The notes beneath the pieces were generated by a model. The model did no database searches. It was not told where the DNA came from and saw only the letters and a program-made list of their open reading frames with translations. A program made the translations under genes and the position numbers. Below, in pieces: positions 18,750 through 26,788 of a DNA stretch of 64,000 bases. Each line of letters opens with the position of its first letter. Within the stretch, counting starts at the first letter, position 1. Source of the stretch: an uncultured Clostridia bacterium (GTDB lineage Bacteria; Bacillota; Clostridia; Oscillospirales; Oscillospiraceae); NCBI GenBank assembly GCA_947173485.1, contig CAMWFH010000003.1:62001-126000 (forward strand), in the 5' to 3' direction.

Positions 18750-19850
18750 ATGAAAAAGTTCTGGTCCTTTGTCCTTTCCTTGGTGCTCTTGCTCTTGTGC
18801 GTTCCTGCACCAGCCTATGCTGCTGAGTTAGCAGCAGACGACCTTGTCGATTACGATGAACTTACCCTAGCGCTCAACTCTGCGGAATACTTGAAACCCC
18901 ACGGCGTTCTTTCCGATGTTGACTTCAACAACATCGAGATATCCGGGCGGATAAAGACTTACGATTTCACAGATGATGGCATCAAATACAACAAGGATTT
19001 TATCGCGCTGAAATCCGACGGAGCGTTGGTCGCATGGGCAATCGAGGTCAAGGACGGCAACAACGTCTTCTATCAAATCTCCCCTGTCTATGTGGCCGAA
19101 GTCAACCAAGTCACAAGCGAGAAGACAGAGTTTGCACTGATATATGATCACGATGCGTGCTATCTATATGATGGGGCCACTTTGTATAAACTCGGCGATA
19201 TTTCAACTGAAATTGAGTATCGTGCTACGATTACATCTATCGACGATGTGACATCGGGTTCGCAAATAGAGCTAAACAATATGCAAGACGCCTCAAGCTT
19301 TGTCTACACATCGCTTCCTACTAGCAGAACCCCTGTCTATTATGAGTGTAATATAAAATTCGTTTCGCAAAATCCTCCCAGTATGCTGTGCTGGGCAGCG
19401 TCTGCTGCATGCATCACTAACTATAAAATGGGAACAACTTTTACTGCTGAGAATATTGCAGAAAAATACTACGGATCGCCAAATTATAATAAAAATGCTG
19501 GTATCCCATCCGCCAAGATAACAAGTCTTTATCAAAACACATGTGGTCTTGCATATACATATCAAGAAATACGAGTTCCAGAAAATATTATTTTCAAAAA
19601 TATTATAAATGATTTCCCACTTTGTGGATCATTTGAAGGAAAAATTACAATAGGTGGAAATACATATGTTGGATGGCATGATACTGTAGTTTATGGGGTG
19701 AATTTGACAAGCGGCTATATCTATATCATGGATCCTAACTCCGGCTTTTGCACATGTAAAAGCACCGGTAGTACATACACATACACGAGTACATACGATA
19801 ATGCCACATATACTCTAAAAGGTGGGGCATGTAGGTATTGGGCAGGATAA
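18750..19850 (+). CDS. Secreted papain-fold (C39-like) cysteine protease candidate
   Basis: 366 residues. A signal peptide occupies residues 1-25 (MKKF, LVLLLLCVPAPAYA). A region of about 165 residues with no recognised family follows and may be a propeptide. The C-terminal half looks like a papain-fold peptidase of the C39_2 type: NPPSMLCWAASAACITNY supplies the Cys-Trp-Ala nucleophile motif, and GWHDTVVYGVN followed by IYIMDPNSG supplies the His and Asp/Asn. It is predicted exported. Codon use is AT-rich compared with the flanking genes, suggesting horizontal acquisition. The stop overlaps the next gene (TAATG). A toxin or bacteriocin-processing role is possible but unproven. Confidence 0.75.
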   Translation: MKKFWSFVLSLVLLLLCVPAPAYAAELAADDLVDYDELTLALNSAEYLKPHGVLSDVDFNNIEISGRIKTYDFTDDGIKYNKDFIALKSDGALVAWAIEVKDGNNVFYQISPVYVAEVNQVTSEKTEFALIYDHDACYLYDGATLYKLGDISTEIEYRATITSIDDVTSGSQIELNNMQDASSFVYTSLPTSRTPVYYECNIKFVSQNPPSMLCWAASAACITNYKMGTTFTAENIAEKYYGSPNYNKNAGIPSAKITSLYQNTCGLAYTYQEIRVPENIIFKNIINDFPLCGSFEGKITIGGNTYVGWHDTVVYGVNLTSGYIYIMDPNSGFCTCKSTGSTYTYTSTYDNATYTLKGGACRYWAG

Positions 19851-20296
19851 TGTTATATGGTATGAGGCGACCTTTTCTGCGTTTTTTTGCGATTGTTTGT
19901 ATTTCCATATCTGCATTTTTTTGCTTCCAATATTATATACGCCCCCCTACAGAGCGGTTTGACTTCGTTGACTGCACCATAGGAGTGCTTGGCGGCGATG
20001 GGACCATCATAGCTCATTTGGACCAGGATGACACCGATGAGTTTCTCGATATCCTGGCGAATGCAGATTTAGGCCCGCAGGACGGCAGCTTTTTGGAGCA
20101 TCCGACTATCGGTTGGCGAAGATCGTATAGAGTGTTCCTCCGAAACGGCAAGACGGTAGACATTTTTACGATGGCCGACTATCTGGTCATTGACGATATG
20201 TGCTATAAATGTGACCAAGAGAGCAGAGCAAAAATAGATGTCTACTATCAAGAAGTCTATCGAGAGGTATATCCAATCGGCAAAACAGCTTCCTGA
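19850..20296 (+). CDS. Small membrane-anchored partner of the secreted protease
   Basis: 148 residues. The ATG shares its A with the TAA of the protease gene, so the two are probably translationally coupled. One membrane helix or uncleaved signal lies at about 10-27 (FFAIVCISISAFFCFQYY). The extracytoplasmic part of about 120 residues ends in an Asp/Glu/Tyr-rich segment. No family recognised. The tight link to an exported protease suggests an inhibitor, immunity or activation partner; this is inference from position only. A later in-frame ATG (19862) is possible. Confidence 0.65.
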   Translation: MLYGMRRPFLRFFAIVCISISAFFCFQYYIRPPTERFDFVDCTIGVLGGDGTIIAHLDQDDTDEFLDILANADLGPQDGSFLEHPTIGWRRSYRVFLRNGKTVDIFTMADYLVIDDMCYKCDQESRAKIDVYYQEVYREVYPIGKTAS

Positions 20297-20339
20297 GCCC
20301 CGTCAAACAGCAACGGCGTGTAGGCCACTTTTATGACCA

Positions 20340-20370
20340 GAACGCGGAGAGGTCTACCCTCTCCGCGTTC
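20340..20370 (+). terminator. Terminator after the protease pair
   Basis: AACGCGGAGAG (20341-20351) pairs with CTCTCCGCGTT (20359-20369), seven-base loop. The following T content is modest. Confidence 0.65.
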
Positions 20371-20476
20371 CTTTGCGCCTATGCTCAGCGGCTCATGTAG
20401 GGCCCCGCTTGTAAAAACGCACAAAAACAGGGGGGCATTTTTCCACAGGAGCAGGCGGGAAATTCCAAATTCCCAC

Positions 20477-20505
20477 TTGTAGAACCTGGGAAAAGGTGTT
20501 ACAAT
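20477..20505 (+). promoter_or_regulatory. Probable gdhA promoter
   Basis: TTGTAG (20477-20482), 17-base spacer, TACAAT (20500-20505). The -35 box is weak. Confidence 0.5.
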
Positions 20506-20584
20506 GGCCTGGAAGGAGCGGGACGGGGACCGTCCGGCGCTCCTTAAATCAGATGGAAGAATACGATCGAGGAGGAACACCCCA

Positions 20585-21937
20585 ATGAACAGTTATGTCG
20601 CCAGCGTGATCGAGTATGTGAAGCAGCGCCACGCCAACGAGCCGGAGTTCGTGCAGACCGTGGAAGAGGTCCTCAGCTCCATCTCTCCCGTGATCGACGC
20701 CCACCCCGAGTATGAGAAGGCCGACCTTCTCAAGCGGATGGTGGAGCCGGAGCGGATGTTCACCTTCCGGGTGGTCTGGTGTGACGATGCCGGCCAGTGG
20801 CACACGAACATCGGTTACCGCTGCCAGTTCAACGGCGCCATCGGCCCCTACAAGGGCGGCCTGCGGTTCCAGAAGAACGTCTACCCCGGCATCATCAAGT
20901 TCCTAGGCTTCGAGCAGACCTTCAAGAACAGCCTCACCGGCCTGCCCATCGGCGGCGGCAAGGGCGGCTCGGACTTCGACCCCGCCGGCAAGAGCGAGGC
21001 GGAGATCATGCGCTTCTGCCAGTCCTTCATGACCGCCCTCTACCGCTACATCGGCCCGGATATCGATGTCCCCGCCGGCGACATGGGCGTGGGCGGCCGG
21101 GAGATCGGCTACCTCTTCGGCCAGTACCGCCGGCTGAAGGGCGTGTGGGAGAACGGCGTGCTCACCGGCAAGGGCTTCTCCTACGGCGGCTCCCTGACCC
21201 GCCCCGAGGCCACCGGCTACGGCGCCATGTACTACCTCCAGGAGGTCCTCAAGCACGAGGGCGAGGATATCAAGGGCAAGACCATCGCCTGCGCCGGCTT
21301 CGGCAACGTGACCTGGGGCATCTGCAAGAAGGCCAACCACCTGGGGGCCAAGGTGGTCACCCTGTCCGGCCCCGACGGCTACATCTACGATCCCGACGGC
21401 GTCTCCTCCTCCCAGGAGAAGATCGACTACCTGGTCACCATGCGCAACTCCGGCCGGAACCGGGTCCAGGACTACGCGGACAAGTTCGGCGTGGAGTTCC
21501 ACCCCGGCGAGAAGCCCTGGGGCGTGAAGGTGGATGTGATCATGCCCTCCGCCATGCAGAACGATGTCCATATGGAGCACGCCAAGCAGATCGCCGCCAA
21601 CGGCATCAAGTACTACATCGAGGTGGCCAATATGCCCACCACCAACGACGCCCTCCAGTTCCTCCGGGAGCAGCCGGGGATGATCGTGGCCCCCTCCAAG
21701 GCTGTCAACGCCGGCGGCGTGGGCGTATCCGCCCTGGAGATGAGCCAGAACAGCGAGCGGCTGGTCTGGACCGCCGAGGAGGTGGACGCCCAGCTGCGGA
21801 AGATGATGGAGAACATCCATCGGGTCAGCGTGGAGGCCGCCGAGGAGTACGGCCTGGGCTACGACCTGGTGTCCGGTGCCAACATCGCCGGCTTCAAGAA
21901 GGTGGCCGAGGCCATGATGGAGCAGGGCTGCTTCTGA
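20585..21937 (+). CDS. gdhA: NADP-specific glutamate dehydrogenase
   Basis: 450 residues from ATG 20585, with GAGGAGG upstream; the length equals the hexameric bacterial GdhA family. It assimilates ammonia by reductive amination of 2-oxoglutarate. Catalytic region GLPIGGGKGGSDFDP contains the active Lys, PAGDMGVGGREIGYLFGQY follows, and the Rossmann domain carries AGFGNVTWG. Cytoplasmic, monocistronic, bounded by a promoter and a terminator. Confidence 0.95.
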   Translation: MNSYVASVIEYVKQRHANEPEFVQTVEEVLSSISPVIDAHPEYEKADLLKRMVEPERMFTFRVVWCDDAGQWHTNIGYRCQFNGAIGPYKGGLRFQKNVYPGIIKFLGFEQTFKNSLTGLPIGGGKGGSDFDPAGKSEAEIMRFCQSFMTALYRYIGPDIDVPAGDMGVGGREIGYLFGQYRRLKGVWENGVLTGKGFSYGGSLTRPEATGYGAMYYLQEVLKHEGEDIKGKTIACAGFGNVTWGICKKANHLGAKVVTLSGPDGYIYDPDGVSSSQEKIDYLVTMRNSGRNRVQDYADKFGVEFHPGEKPWGVKVDVIMPSAMQNDVHMEHAKQIAANGIKYYIEVANMPTTNDALQFLREQPGMIVAPSKAVNAGGVGVSALEMSQNSERLVWTAEEVDAQLRKMMENIHRVSVEAAEEYGLGYDLVSGANIAGFKKVAEAMMEQGCF

Positions 21938-21968
21938 GCCGCGGCAAAACAGCTACATACATCGCCAA

Positions 21969-21996
21969 GGGGCGCCGGGATCATCCGGCGCCCCTT
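21969..21996 (+). terminator. Terminator of gdhA
   Basis: GGGGCGCCGG (21969-21978) pairs with CCGGCGCCCC (21985-21994), six-base loop, followed by TT. Confidence 0.65.
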
Positions 21997-22015
21997 CATC
22001 GTCCCCATCCCTTTT

Positions 22016-22741
22016 CTATCCCTTCTTTTTCATCTCCTCCAGGTCCGTCCACAGCGGGCGCTTCTCCCGCTGGGCCGCTGCGGCGCGCATGGCATCGGTC
22101 ATCGCGTCGAAGCGGGCCTTGCTGGCCAGCTGTCTGATATCCCGGGTGGTGACATCGGTCACCACCGGCACGCCGGGGAAGGGCTGGAAGAACTCGTCCA
22201 GGTAGAACATATCATAGTAGTTCTCCGCGCCGAACCCGTCCTCGTCCGGCGCCTCGTAGCCGGCCTCCTGCCAGACCAGGAAGGCCCGGGAGCCGTCCAG
22301 CCCCGCCAGCAGGTAGGACTCCTGGGGCTGGAAGGCCAGCAGGCCCATGGCGTTGAGCAGCCGGCCGGGATAGCAGCCCTCGTGCCAGTAGTGCATCCGT
22401 TCAGGGATAAAAAACTCCCAGCGGAGCAAACTGTTCCGCAGAAGGCCCGGCCGGCGGTCCAGCTCCTGCCGCAGGCGGTCCTGGGCCTGGGCGCTGCCGT
22501 AGATGGCAGCCCGGAGCAGCCACATATCCGCCCCCTTTTGCAGGTAGGCCGGGGTGACGATCGGGCTCTTCGCCGGGTCAGTCAGGTACTCCGAGAGGGC
22601 CAGCATCGCCTGGGCATCCCCCTGGGCGCAGGCATCGGCCAGCTGCTGGAGGGCGGGGCTCGCCGCCTGGACCGGCGGCGGCAGGGCGGCGGAGGCGGCC
22701 GGGGGCTGCTGCTTTTTGAAAGATCGGAACATATCGAACAT
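22016..22741 (-). CDS. Cytoplasmic protein of unknown function, possible Sel1-like repeat
   Basis: 241 residues with no signal peptide or membrane helix. An Ala/Pro/Gln-rich N-terminus (about 10-30) precedes helical repeats reminiscent of Sel1/TPR units (ACAQGDAQAMLALSEYL, then GADMWLLRAAIYGSAQAQ). The C-terminal half is aromatic and acidic (GAENYYDMFYLDEFFQPFPG). No function is assigned. AAAGGAG lies before the ATG. It faces gdhA convergently and appears monocistronic. Confidence 0.7.
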   Translation of the reverse strand: MFDMFRSFKKQQPPAASAALPPPVQAASPALQQLADACAQGDAQAMLALSEYLTDPAKSPIVTPAYLQKGADMWLLRAAIYGSAQAQDRLRQELDRRPGLLRNSLLRWEFFIPERMHYWHEGCYPGRLLNAMGLLAFQPQESYLLAGLDGSRAFLVWQEAGYEAPDEDGFGAENYYDMFYLDEFFQPFPGVPVVTDVTTRDIRQLASKARFDAMTDAMRAAAAQREKRPLWTDLEEMKKKG

Positions 22742-23060
22742 AGCGTTTCTCCTTTCTCTGTAAGGCCGGTGGGGATGGTCCTATCTTATCACCCCCGTCC
22801 ACCGCCCTTTGCAAAGGATCTCCGCCCGGCTGTTCCGTCCTCTTTTTCGCCGGAATGGGTCTGGGCCCCCTCTGTCCGCTGCCCAAATGCCTATGTCCGT
22901 CCATTTTCACAATTCTGTCTGAAAAATTTTTTCCGGTTTTCCTATGAGAAGTCCTTGCAAAATCCATGAAATCGTAGTAGACTTAGTTAATAATGTGACA
23001 ATAGCCCGGAGGCATCGTCACGACCGGCGGCACGGCCGCCTGCGAAAGGAGTGGTTCCCC
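22742..23060. other. 319-base intergenic region before the acs operon
   Basis: No gene seen. The first part is the leader of the minus-strand gene; the middle is pyrimidine-rich. The plus-strand operon promoter candidate lies at 22955-22983, about 80 bases before the first operon gene. No known riboswitch motif (cobalamin, SAM, NiCo) was recognised by eye. Confidence 0.5.
22955..22983 (+). promoter_or_regulatory. Candidate promoter of the acetyl-CoA synthase operon
   Basis: TTGCAA (22955-22960), 17-base spacer, TAGACT (22978-22983). A second AT-rich -10-like sequence (TAATAAT) follows a few bases later. Confidence 0.55.
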
Positions 23061-23363
23061 ATGGCTTGCGAACACAGCCACGACGGCCATACCCATGACC
23101 ATCCCCACGACCATCCCCACAGCCACGATGGTCACACCCATCCCCATAGCCATGACCACGGCGGCGGCCCTATGGACGCCTCGAAGGCCCTGGCCCTTTT
23201 GACCTATATGCTGGACCACAACGTCCACCACTGCGCGGAGCTGCAGGACCTGGGCAGCGCCCTCACCGGCGAGGCCGCCCACCAGGTGGCCCACGCAGTG
23301 GAGGCCTTCGACCAGGCCAACGGCTATCTGGCCAGCGCGATCGAGGAGTTGAAGAAGAAGTAA
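23061..23363 (+). CDS. His-rich metal-binding protein at the head of the acs operon
   Basis: 100 residues from ATG 23061, with AAAGGAG upstream. Residues 5-33 hold 14 histidines alternating with Asp, Gly, Pro and Thr (HDHPHDHPHSHDGH), a typical Ni2+/Zn2+ binding tail placed here at the N-terminus. Residues 38-100 form a helical domain with further His (LDHNVHHCAEL). The stop overlaps the CooT-like gene (TAATG), so both are co-translated. Nickel storage or delivery for acetyl-CoA synthase/CODH, analogous to CooJ or His-tailed HypB, is inferred from composition and context; another metal is possible. Confidence 0.75.
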   Translation: MACEHSHDGHTHDHPHDHPHSHDGHTHPHSHDHGGGPMDASKALALLTYMLDHNVHHCAELQDLGSALTGEAAHQVAHAVEAFDQANGYLASAIEELKKK

Positions 23364-23551
23364 TGTGCCTTTCTACTGTCTATCAAAACAAGCCCGATGA
23401 GGAGAACATCTACTGCAAGTATGTGGCGAAGATCGAGATCAACGGCGACACCCTCACCTTCACCGATGTGATGGGCGACACCGTCACGGCCCAGGGCCGC
23501 CTCCTCTCCGCCGACCTCACCGGCGGCTGTGTCATCTTCCAAGGAGCGTGA
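23363..23551 (+). CDS. cooT: CooT-family nickel-binding protein
   Basis: 62 residues beginning Met-Cys (MCLSTVYQ), followed by a small SH3-like beta fold (INGDTLTFTDVMGDTVTAQG, then LTGGCVIF). Start, size and pattern match CooT, whose N-terminal Cys2 takes part in Ni2+ binding in Rhodospirillum rubrum, where it belongs to the CODH maturation set. The ATG overlaps the stop of the His-rich gene, and the next gene follows closely. It likely works with CooC in nickel insertion. Confidence 0.75.
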   Translation: MCLSTVYQNKPDEENIYCKYVAKIEINGDTLTFTDVMGDTVTAQGRLLSADLTGGCVIFQGA

Positions 23552-23556
23552 CGGCG

Positions 23557-23778
23557 ATGGCGGCGTATGAGCTGGTCTGCGAGATCTTCAACCAGTGTTC
23601 CGGCAACCAGATGCGGGACGTGGACTTCCAGGAGATCGAGGTGGAGGACACCGATGCCTATCTGGCCTCCATCGAGCCGAAGGCCACCGTCACCCGGACG
23701 GACATGCCCGGCGGCGTGATCATCTATGATACCGACATCGCCGGACTGCGCAAGCGCTATAGCTTTACACCGATCTGA
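23557..23778 (+). CDS. Small acidic protein of unknown function in the acs operon
   Basis: 73 residues from ATG 23557, about 11 bases after AAGGAG. It is acidic with a single pair of notable residues, CEIF then CSGNQ (Cys8 and Cys14). It ends GVIIYDTDIAGLRKRYSF. There is no membrane helix. The tight spacing after cooT implies co-expression and a role in the same process, but no family is recognised. Confidence 0.65.
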   Translation: MAAYELVCEIFNQCSGNQMRDVDFQEIEVEDTDAYLASIEPKATVTRTDMPGGVIIYDTDIAGLRKRYSFTPI

Positions 23779-23795
23779 GAAAGGATGCGATCGCT

Positions 23796-23942
23796 ATGGG
23801 AATGACCGATCTGCAATTCAAAAGTTACTTGAAGCAGCTCATTCGAGCCTTGGAGGCAGCTGAGAGCAAGGAGAGCAAGGAAGAGATCTTAGCTGAGCTG
23901 GCTAAGCTGAAGCAAGATCTGCAGGAGGCCATGATCGGCTGA
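23796..23942 (+). CDS. 48-residue helical microprotein in the acs operon
   Basis: ATG 23796 with AAAGGA about ten bases upstream; stop TGA 23940-23942. The sequence is almost all Lys, Glu, Leu and Ala with heptad-like spacing (LEAAESKESKEEILAELAKL), predicting one or two amphipathic helices or a short coiled coil. No signal peptide and no family recognised. A scaffold or adaptor role would be guesswork. Confidence 0.6.
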   Translation: MGMTDLQFKSYLKQLIRALEAAESKESKEEILAELAKLKQDLQEAMIG

Positions 23943-24010
23943 TCAAGATCCTGTGACCCCCCAGCGGCAGTGCCGCTGAAAAATATACTGCGTATGGAGG
24001 ACAATGACCT

Positions 24011-24964
24011 ATGAGTGTAGCATCGATCTTTGAGGAGCGGGCAGCGTTTTCATTCGAGGTGTTCCCCCCCAAGACGGACGTGGGCATGGAGAAGCTCTGC
24101 GGCGCCGGCGGCGTGCTGGAGCAGCTCTACACCCTGAATCCGGATTACATCTCCTGCACCTACGGCGCCGGCGGCACCAACGTGGGCAAGAACCTGGAGG
24201 TCCTGGACAAGATCCAGAAGGACGGCAAGTGTACCCCCGTCACCCACTTCACCTGCATCGGCAACACCCGTGAGGGCATCAAGGAGCAGCTGAGCACTTA
24301 CCTGGAGCATGGCATCGACCATATGCTGGCCCTCCGGGGCGACCTGCCCTTCGGCTGGACCGGCACCGGCGGCGACCTGCACTACGCCACCGAGCTGGTG
24401 AAGTTCGTCCGCAAGGAGTTCGGCGACAAGTTCACCATCGCCGTGGCCGGCTCCCCCGAGGGCCACATCGCCTGCCGCTCCCTGGAGGCGGACATCGGCT
24501 TCCTCAAGCAGAAGCAGGACGAGGGCGCGGACTACATCATGACCCAGCTGTGCTGGGATATGGACCAGTTCAAGTACTGGCTGGAGGCCATCCGGGGCGC
24601 CGGCATCTGGATGCCCGTGGACGTGGGCATCATGCCCATCCTGGATATGTCCGCCACCATCAACATGGCCCTCAGCCGCAACGGCTGCGTCATGCCCCGG
24701 GAGCTGTGCGAGATCATCTCCAAGAACTGGATCTTCCCCAACCCCTTCTCCGTGGGCCTCAAGACCGCCAAGGGCGACGACGCCTGCTTCGATGCCGATA
24801 TCGAGGGCAAGAAGAAGAGCTTCAAGGAGGCCGGCATCGCCTACACCATCCGCCAGATCGACGAGTACCGGGCCTGCGGCATCGACGGTATCCACCTCTA
24901 TGCCCTGAACAAGTATGACGACGTGGCCCGCATCGTGAAGGAGAGCGGCATCGTAGACCTGTAA
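24011..24964 (+). CDS. metF: 5,10-methylenetetrahydrofolate reductase
   Basis: 317 residues, an FAD-dependent TIM-barrel enzyme of usual length. It reduces methylene-THF to methyl-THF, the methyl donor for AcsE encoded downstream. Family features: FSFEVFPPKTDVGMEKL near the N-terminus with the conserved Glu, and LALRGDLP at about residue 107. No metV-like gene for the zinc/Fe-S partner seen in acetogens is adjacent, so the electron route is not evident here. RBS-containing spacing to the next gene is 51 bases. Confidence 0.93.
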   Translation: MSVASIFEERAAFSFEVFPPKTDVGMEKLCGAGGVLEQLYTLNPDYISCTYGAGGTNVGKNLEVLDKIQKDGKCTPVTHFTCIGNTREGIKEQLSTYLEHGIDHMLALRGDLPFGWTGTGGDLHYATELVKFVRKEFGDKFTIAVAGSPEGHIACRSLEADIGFLKQKQDEGADYIMTQLCWDMDQFKYWLEAIRGAGIWMPVDVGIMPILDMSATINMALSRNGCVMPRELCEIISKNWIFPNPFSVGLKTAKGDDACFDADIEGKKKSFKEAGIAYTIRQIDEYRACGIDGIHLYALNKYDDVARIVKESGIVDL

Positions 24965-25015
24965 GGGATCTCTCAAAAGCGTTAGAAAACAGGAAAAGCA
25001 AGGAGTGTTGCTTCT

Positions 25016-25783
25016 ATGACACAGACCATCGCATTGGCCGGCAAGGGCGGCGTAGGCAAGACCACCATCTGCGGGATGCTGATCCAGTATCTCTGCCGGA
25101 AGAAAAACGGCGCGGTGCTGGCGGTGGACGCCGACGCCAACTCCAACCTCAACGAGGTGCTGGGGGTGGAGGTGGAGATGACCCTGGGGGAGATCCGGGA
25201 GACCATCGCCCAGGCGGGCATCGATCCCAGCGTGATCCCGGGGGGCATGACCAAGGCCGACTATGCGGACATGATGTTCTCTGACGCTCTGATCGAAAAC
25301 GACGACTTCGATATGCTGGTCATGGGCCGGACCCAGGGCAAGGGCTGCTACTGCTATGTCAACGGCGTCCTGGGCGCCCAGGTGGACAAGTACGCCAAGA
25401 ACTACCGCTATGTGGTGGTGGACAACGAGGCGGGCCTGGAGCATATCAGCCGGGGCATCCTGCCCAAGGTGGACACCATCCTCTTAGTCAGCGACTGCTC
25501 CCGCCGGGGCATCCAGGCGGTGGGCCGTATCGCGGAGATGATCCGGGAGCTGAAGCTGGGGGCCTCCCAGGTGAAGCTGATCGTCAACCGCGCCCCAGGC
25601 GGGGTCCTGAACGACGGCGTGAAGGAAGAGATCGCCAAGCAGGGCCTGGACCTCATCGGCGTGGTGCCCCATGACGATACCGTCTACGAGTTCGATGCCG
25701 AGGGCCGCCCCAGCGTGGAGGTGCCGGAGGCGTCCCCCATCAAGCAGGCGGTCCACGCCATCTTCGACCAGCTGACACTATGA
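25016..25783 (+). CDS. cooC: CooC/AcsF-type nickel-insertion ATPase
   Basis: 255 residues. A deviant Walker A KGGVGKTT lies at 10-17, as in the MinD/CooC group, with a DADAN signature at 38-42. The dimer-interface metal site CYC (C111, C113) that defines CooC is present. NRAP and switch regions follow. It uses ATP to load nickel into CODH or acetyl-CoA synthase. Its position between metF and acsD supports an AcsF-like role in maturing AcsB. Confidence 0.93.
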   Translation: MTQTIALAGKGGVGKTTICGMLIQYLCRKKNGAVLAVDADANSNLNEVLGVEVEMTLGEIRETIAQAGIDPSVIPGGMTKADYADMMFSDALIENDDFDMLVMGRTQGKGCYCYVNGVLGAQVDKYAKNYRYVVVDNEAGLEHISRGILPKVDTILLVSDCSRRGIQAVGRIAEMIRELKLGASQVKLIVNRAPGGVLNDGVKEEIAKQGLDLIGVVPHDDTVYEFDAEGRPSVEVPEASPIKQAVHAIFDQLTL

Positions 25784-25843
25784 TCTGTTTCGACTCCGCC
25801 GGAAGGGCGGTCACAAAAATTATGGAAGGGAGCAAACTGCCAT

Positions 25844-26773
25844 ATGCCTTTTGCTAAGAAGCCGCAGGTGTTCAACGCGTCTATCAACGAGCTGACCATC
25901 GGTACCGGCGACAAGGCCGTCACCCTGGGCGGCCAGAACGTCTACAACCTCTACACATTCGATGCCCCCATCGCCAACCGCCCCAAGGTGGGCCTGGAGA
26001 TCTCCGACAACGGCTGCGACATCCCCGCCGCGCTCTTCGCCGGTGTGGACTGCCCCGTGGAGCGGGCCAAGAAGGCCGCTGCTCTGGACTGCGTGGACTT
26101 CCTCTGCATCCGCTTTGACGGCGCCGATCCCAACGGCGAGAACAAGAGCGTGGAGGAGTGCGTGGAGCTGGCGAAGAAGATCGCTGACACGGTGGATAAG
26201 CCCCTGGTCATCGCCGGGTGCAAGAACATCGAGAAGGACAGCGAGCTGTTCACCAAGATGAGCGAGGCCCTCCAGGGCAAGAACATCCTGATCCTCTCCG
26301 CCAAGGAGGAGAACTACAAGGGCGTGGCCGCCTCCGCCGGCCTGGCCTATGGCCAGAAGGTGGGCGCGGAGAGCGCCGTGGATATCAACCTGGCCAAGCA
26401 GCTCAACGTCCTCATCACCCAGATGGGCGTCAACGGCAAGAACGTGGCCATGAACGTAGGCTCTGCCGCCGCCGGCTACGGCTTTGAGTATGTGGCCTCC
26501 ACCATGGAGCGCGTGAAGGCCGCCGCCCTGGGCCAGAACGATGCCGCCCTCCAGATGCCCATCGTCACCCCCGTGGGCGCCGAGGCCTGGAGCGTGAAGG
26601 AGGCCATGGCCTCCGCCGAGGATATGCCCGAGTGGGGCGACCAGGAGACCCGGGGCATCGCCATGGAAGTGGAGACGGCTGCCGCCTGCCTGGCCTACGG
26701 CTCTGATGCCGTGATCCTCAAGCACCCCAGCTCTGCGGAGACCATCGCGCGGCTGATCGCCGCTTTAATGTAA
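25844..26773 (+). CDS. acsD: Corrinoid iron-sulfur protein, small subunit
   Basis: 309 residues, usual for AcsD/CdhD, a TIM-barrel protein that pairs with AcsC to hold the cobamide. It carries methyl groups between AcsE and AcsB. Recognisable regions include VGLEISDNGCDIPAALF and GAEAWSVKEAM. It lies 15 bases before acsC, giving subunit co-expression. GGAAGGGAG precedes the ATG. Confidence 0.93.
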   Translation: MPFAKKPQVFNASINELTIGTGDKAVTLGGQNVYNLYTFDAPIANRPKVGLEISDNGCDIPAALFAGVDCPVERAKKAAALDCVDFLCIRFDGADPNGENKSVEECVELAKKIADTVDKPLVIAGCKNIEKDSELFTKMSEALQGKNILILSAKEENYKGVAASAGLAYGQKVGAESAVDINLAKQLNVLITQMGVNGKNVAMNVGSAAAGYGFEYVASTMERVKAAALGQNDAALQMPIVTPVGAEAWSVKEAMASAEDMPEWGDQETRGIAMEVETAAACLAYGSDAVILKHPSSAETIARLIAALM

Positions 26774-26788
26774 GGAGGGCGTGGAACT

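Noticed and set aside
22742..23060. Possible cobalamin or NiCo riboswitch before the acs operon
   Set aside because: No recognisable conserved boxes or multi-helix junction were seen; the promoter lies too close to the first gene for a large aptamer.
23070..23160. Short tandem-like DNA repeats (CATGACCATCCCCACG type)
   Set aside because: They are explained by His-Asp/His-Pro codons of the His-rich protein and are not a CRISPR array or intergenic repeat.
23962..23978. Hairpin CAGCGGCA/TGCCGCTG before metF
   Set aside because: Short, with no T-run, and within the operon; too little to call a terminator.
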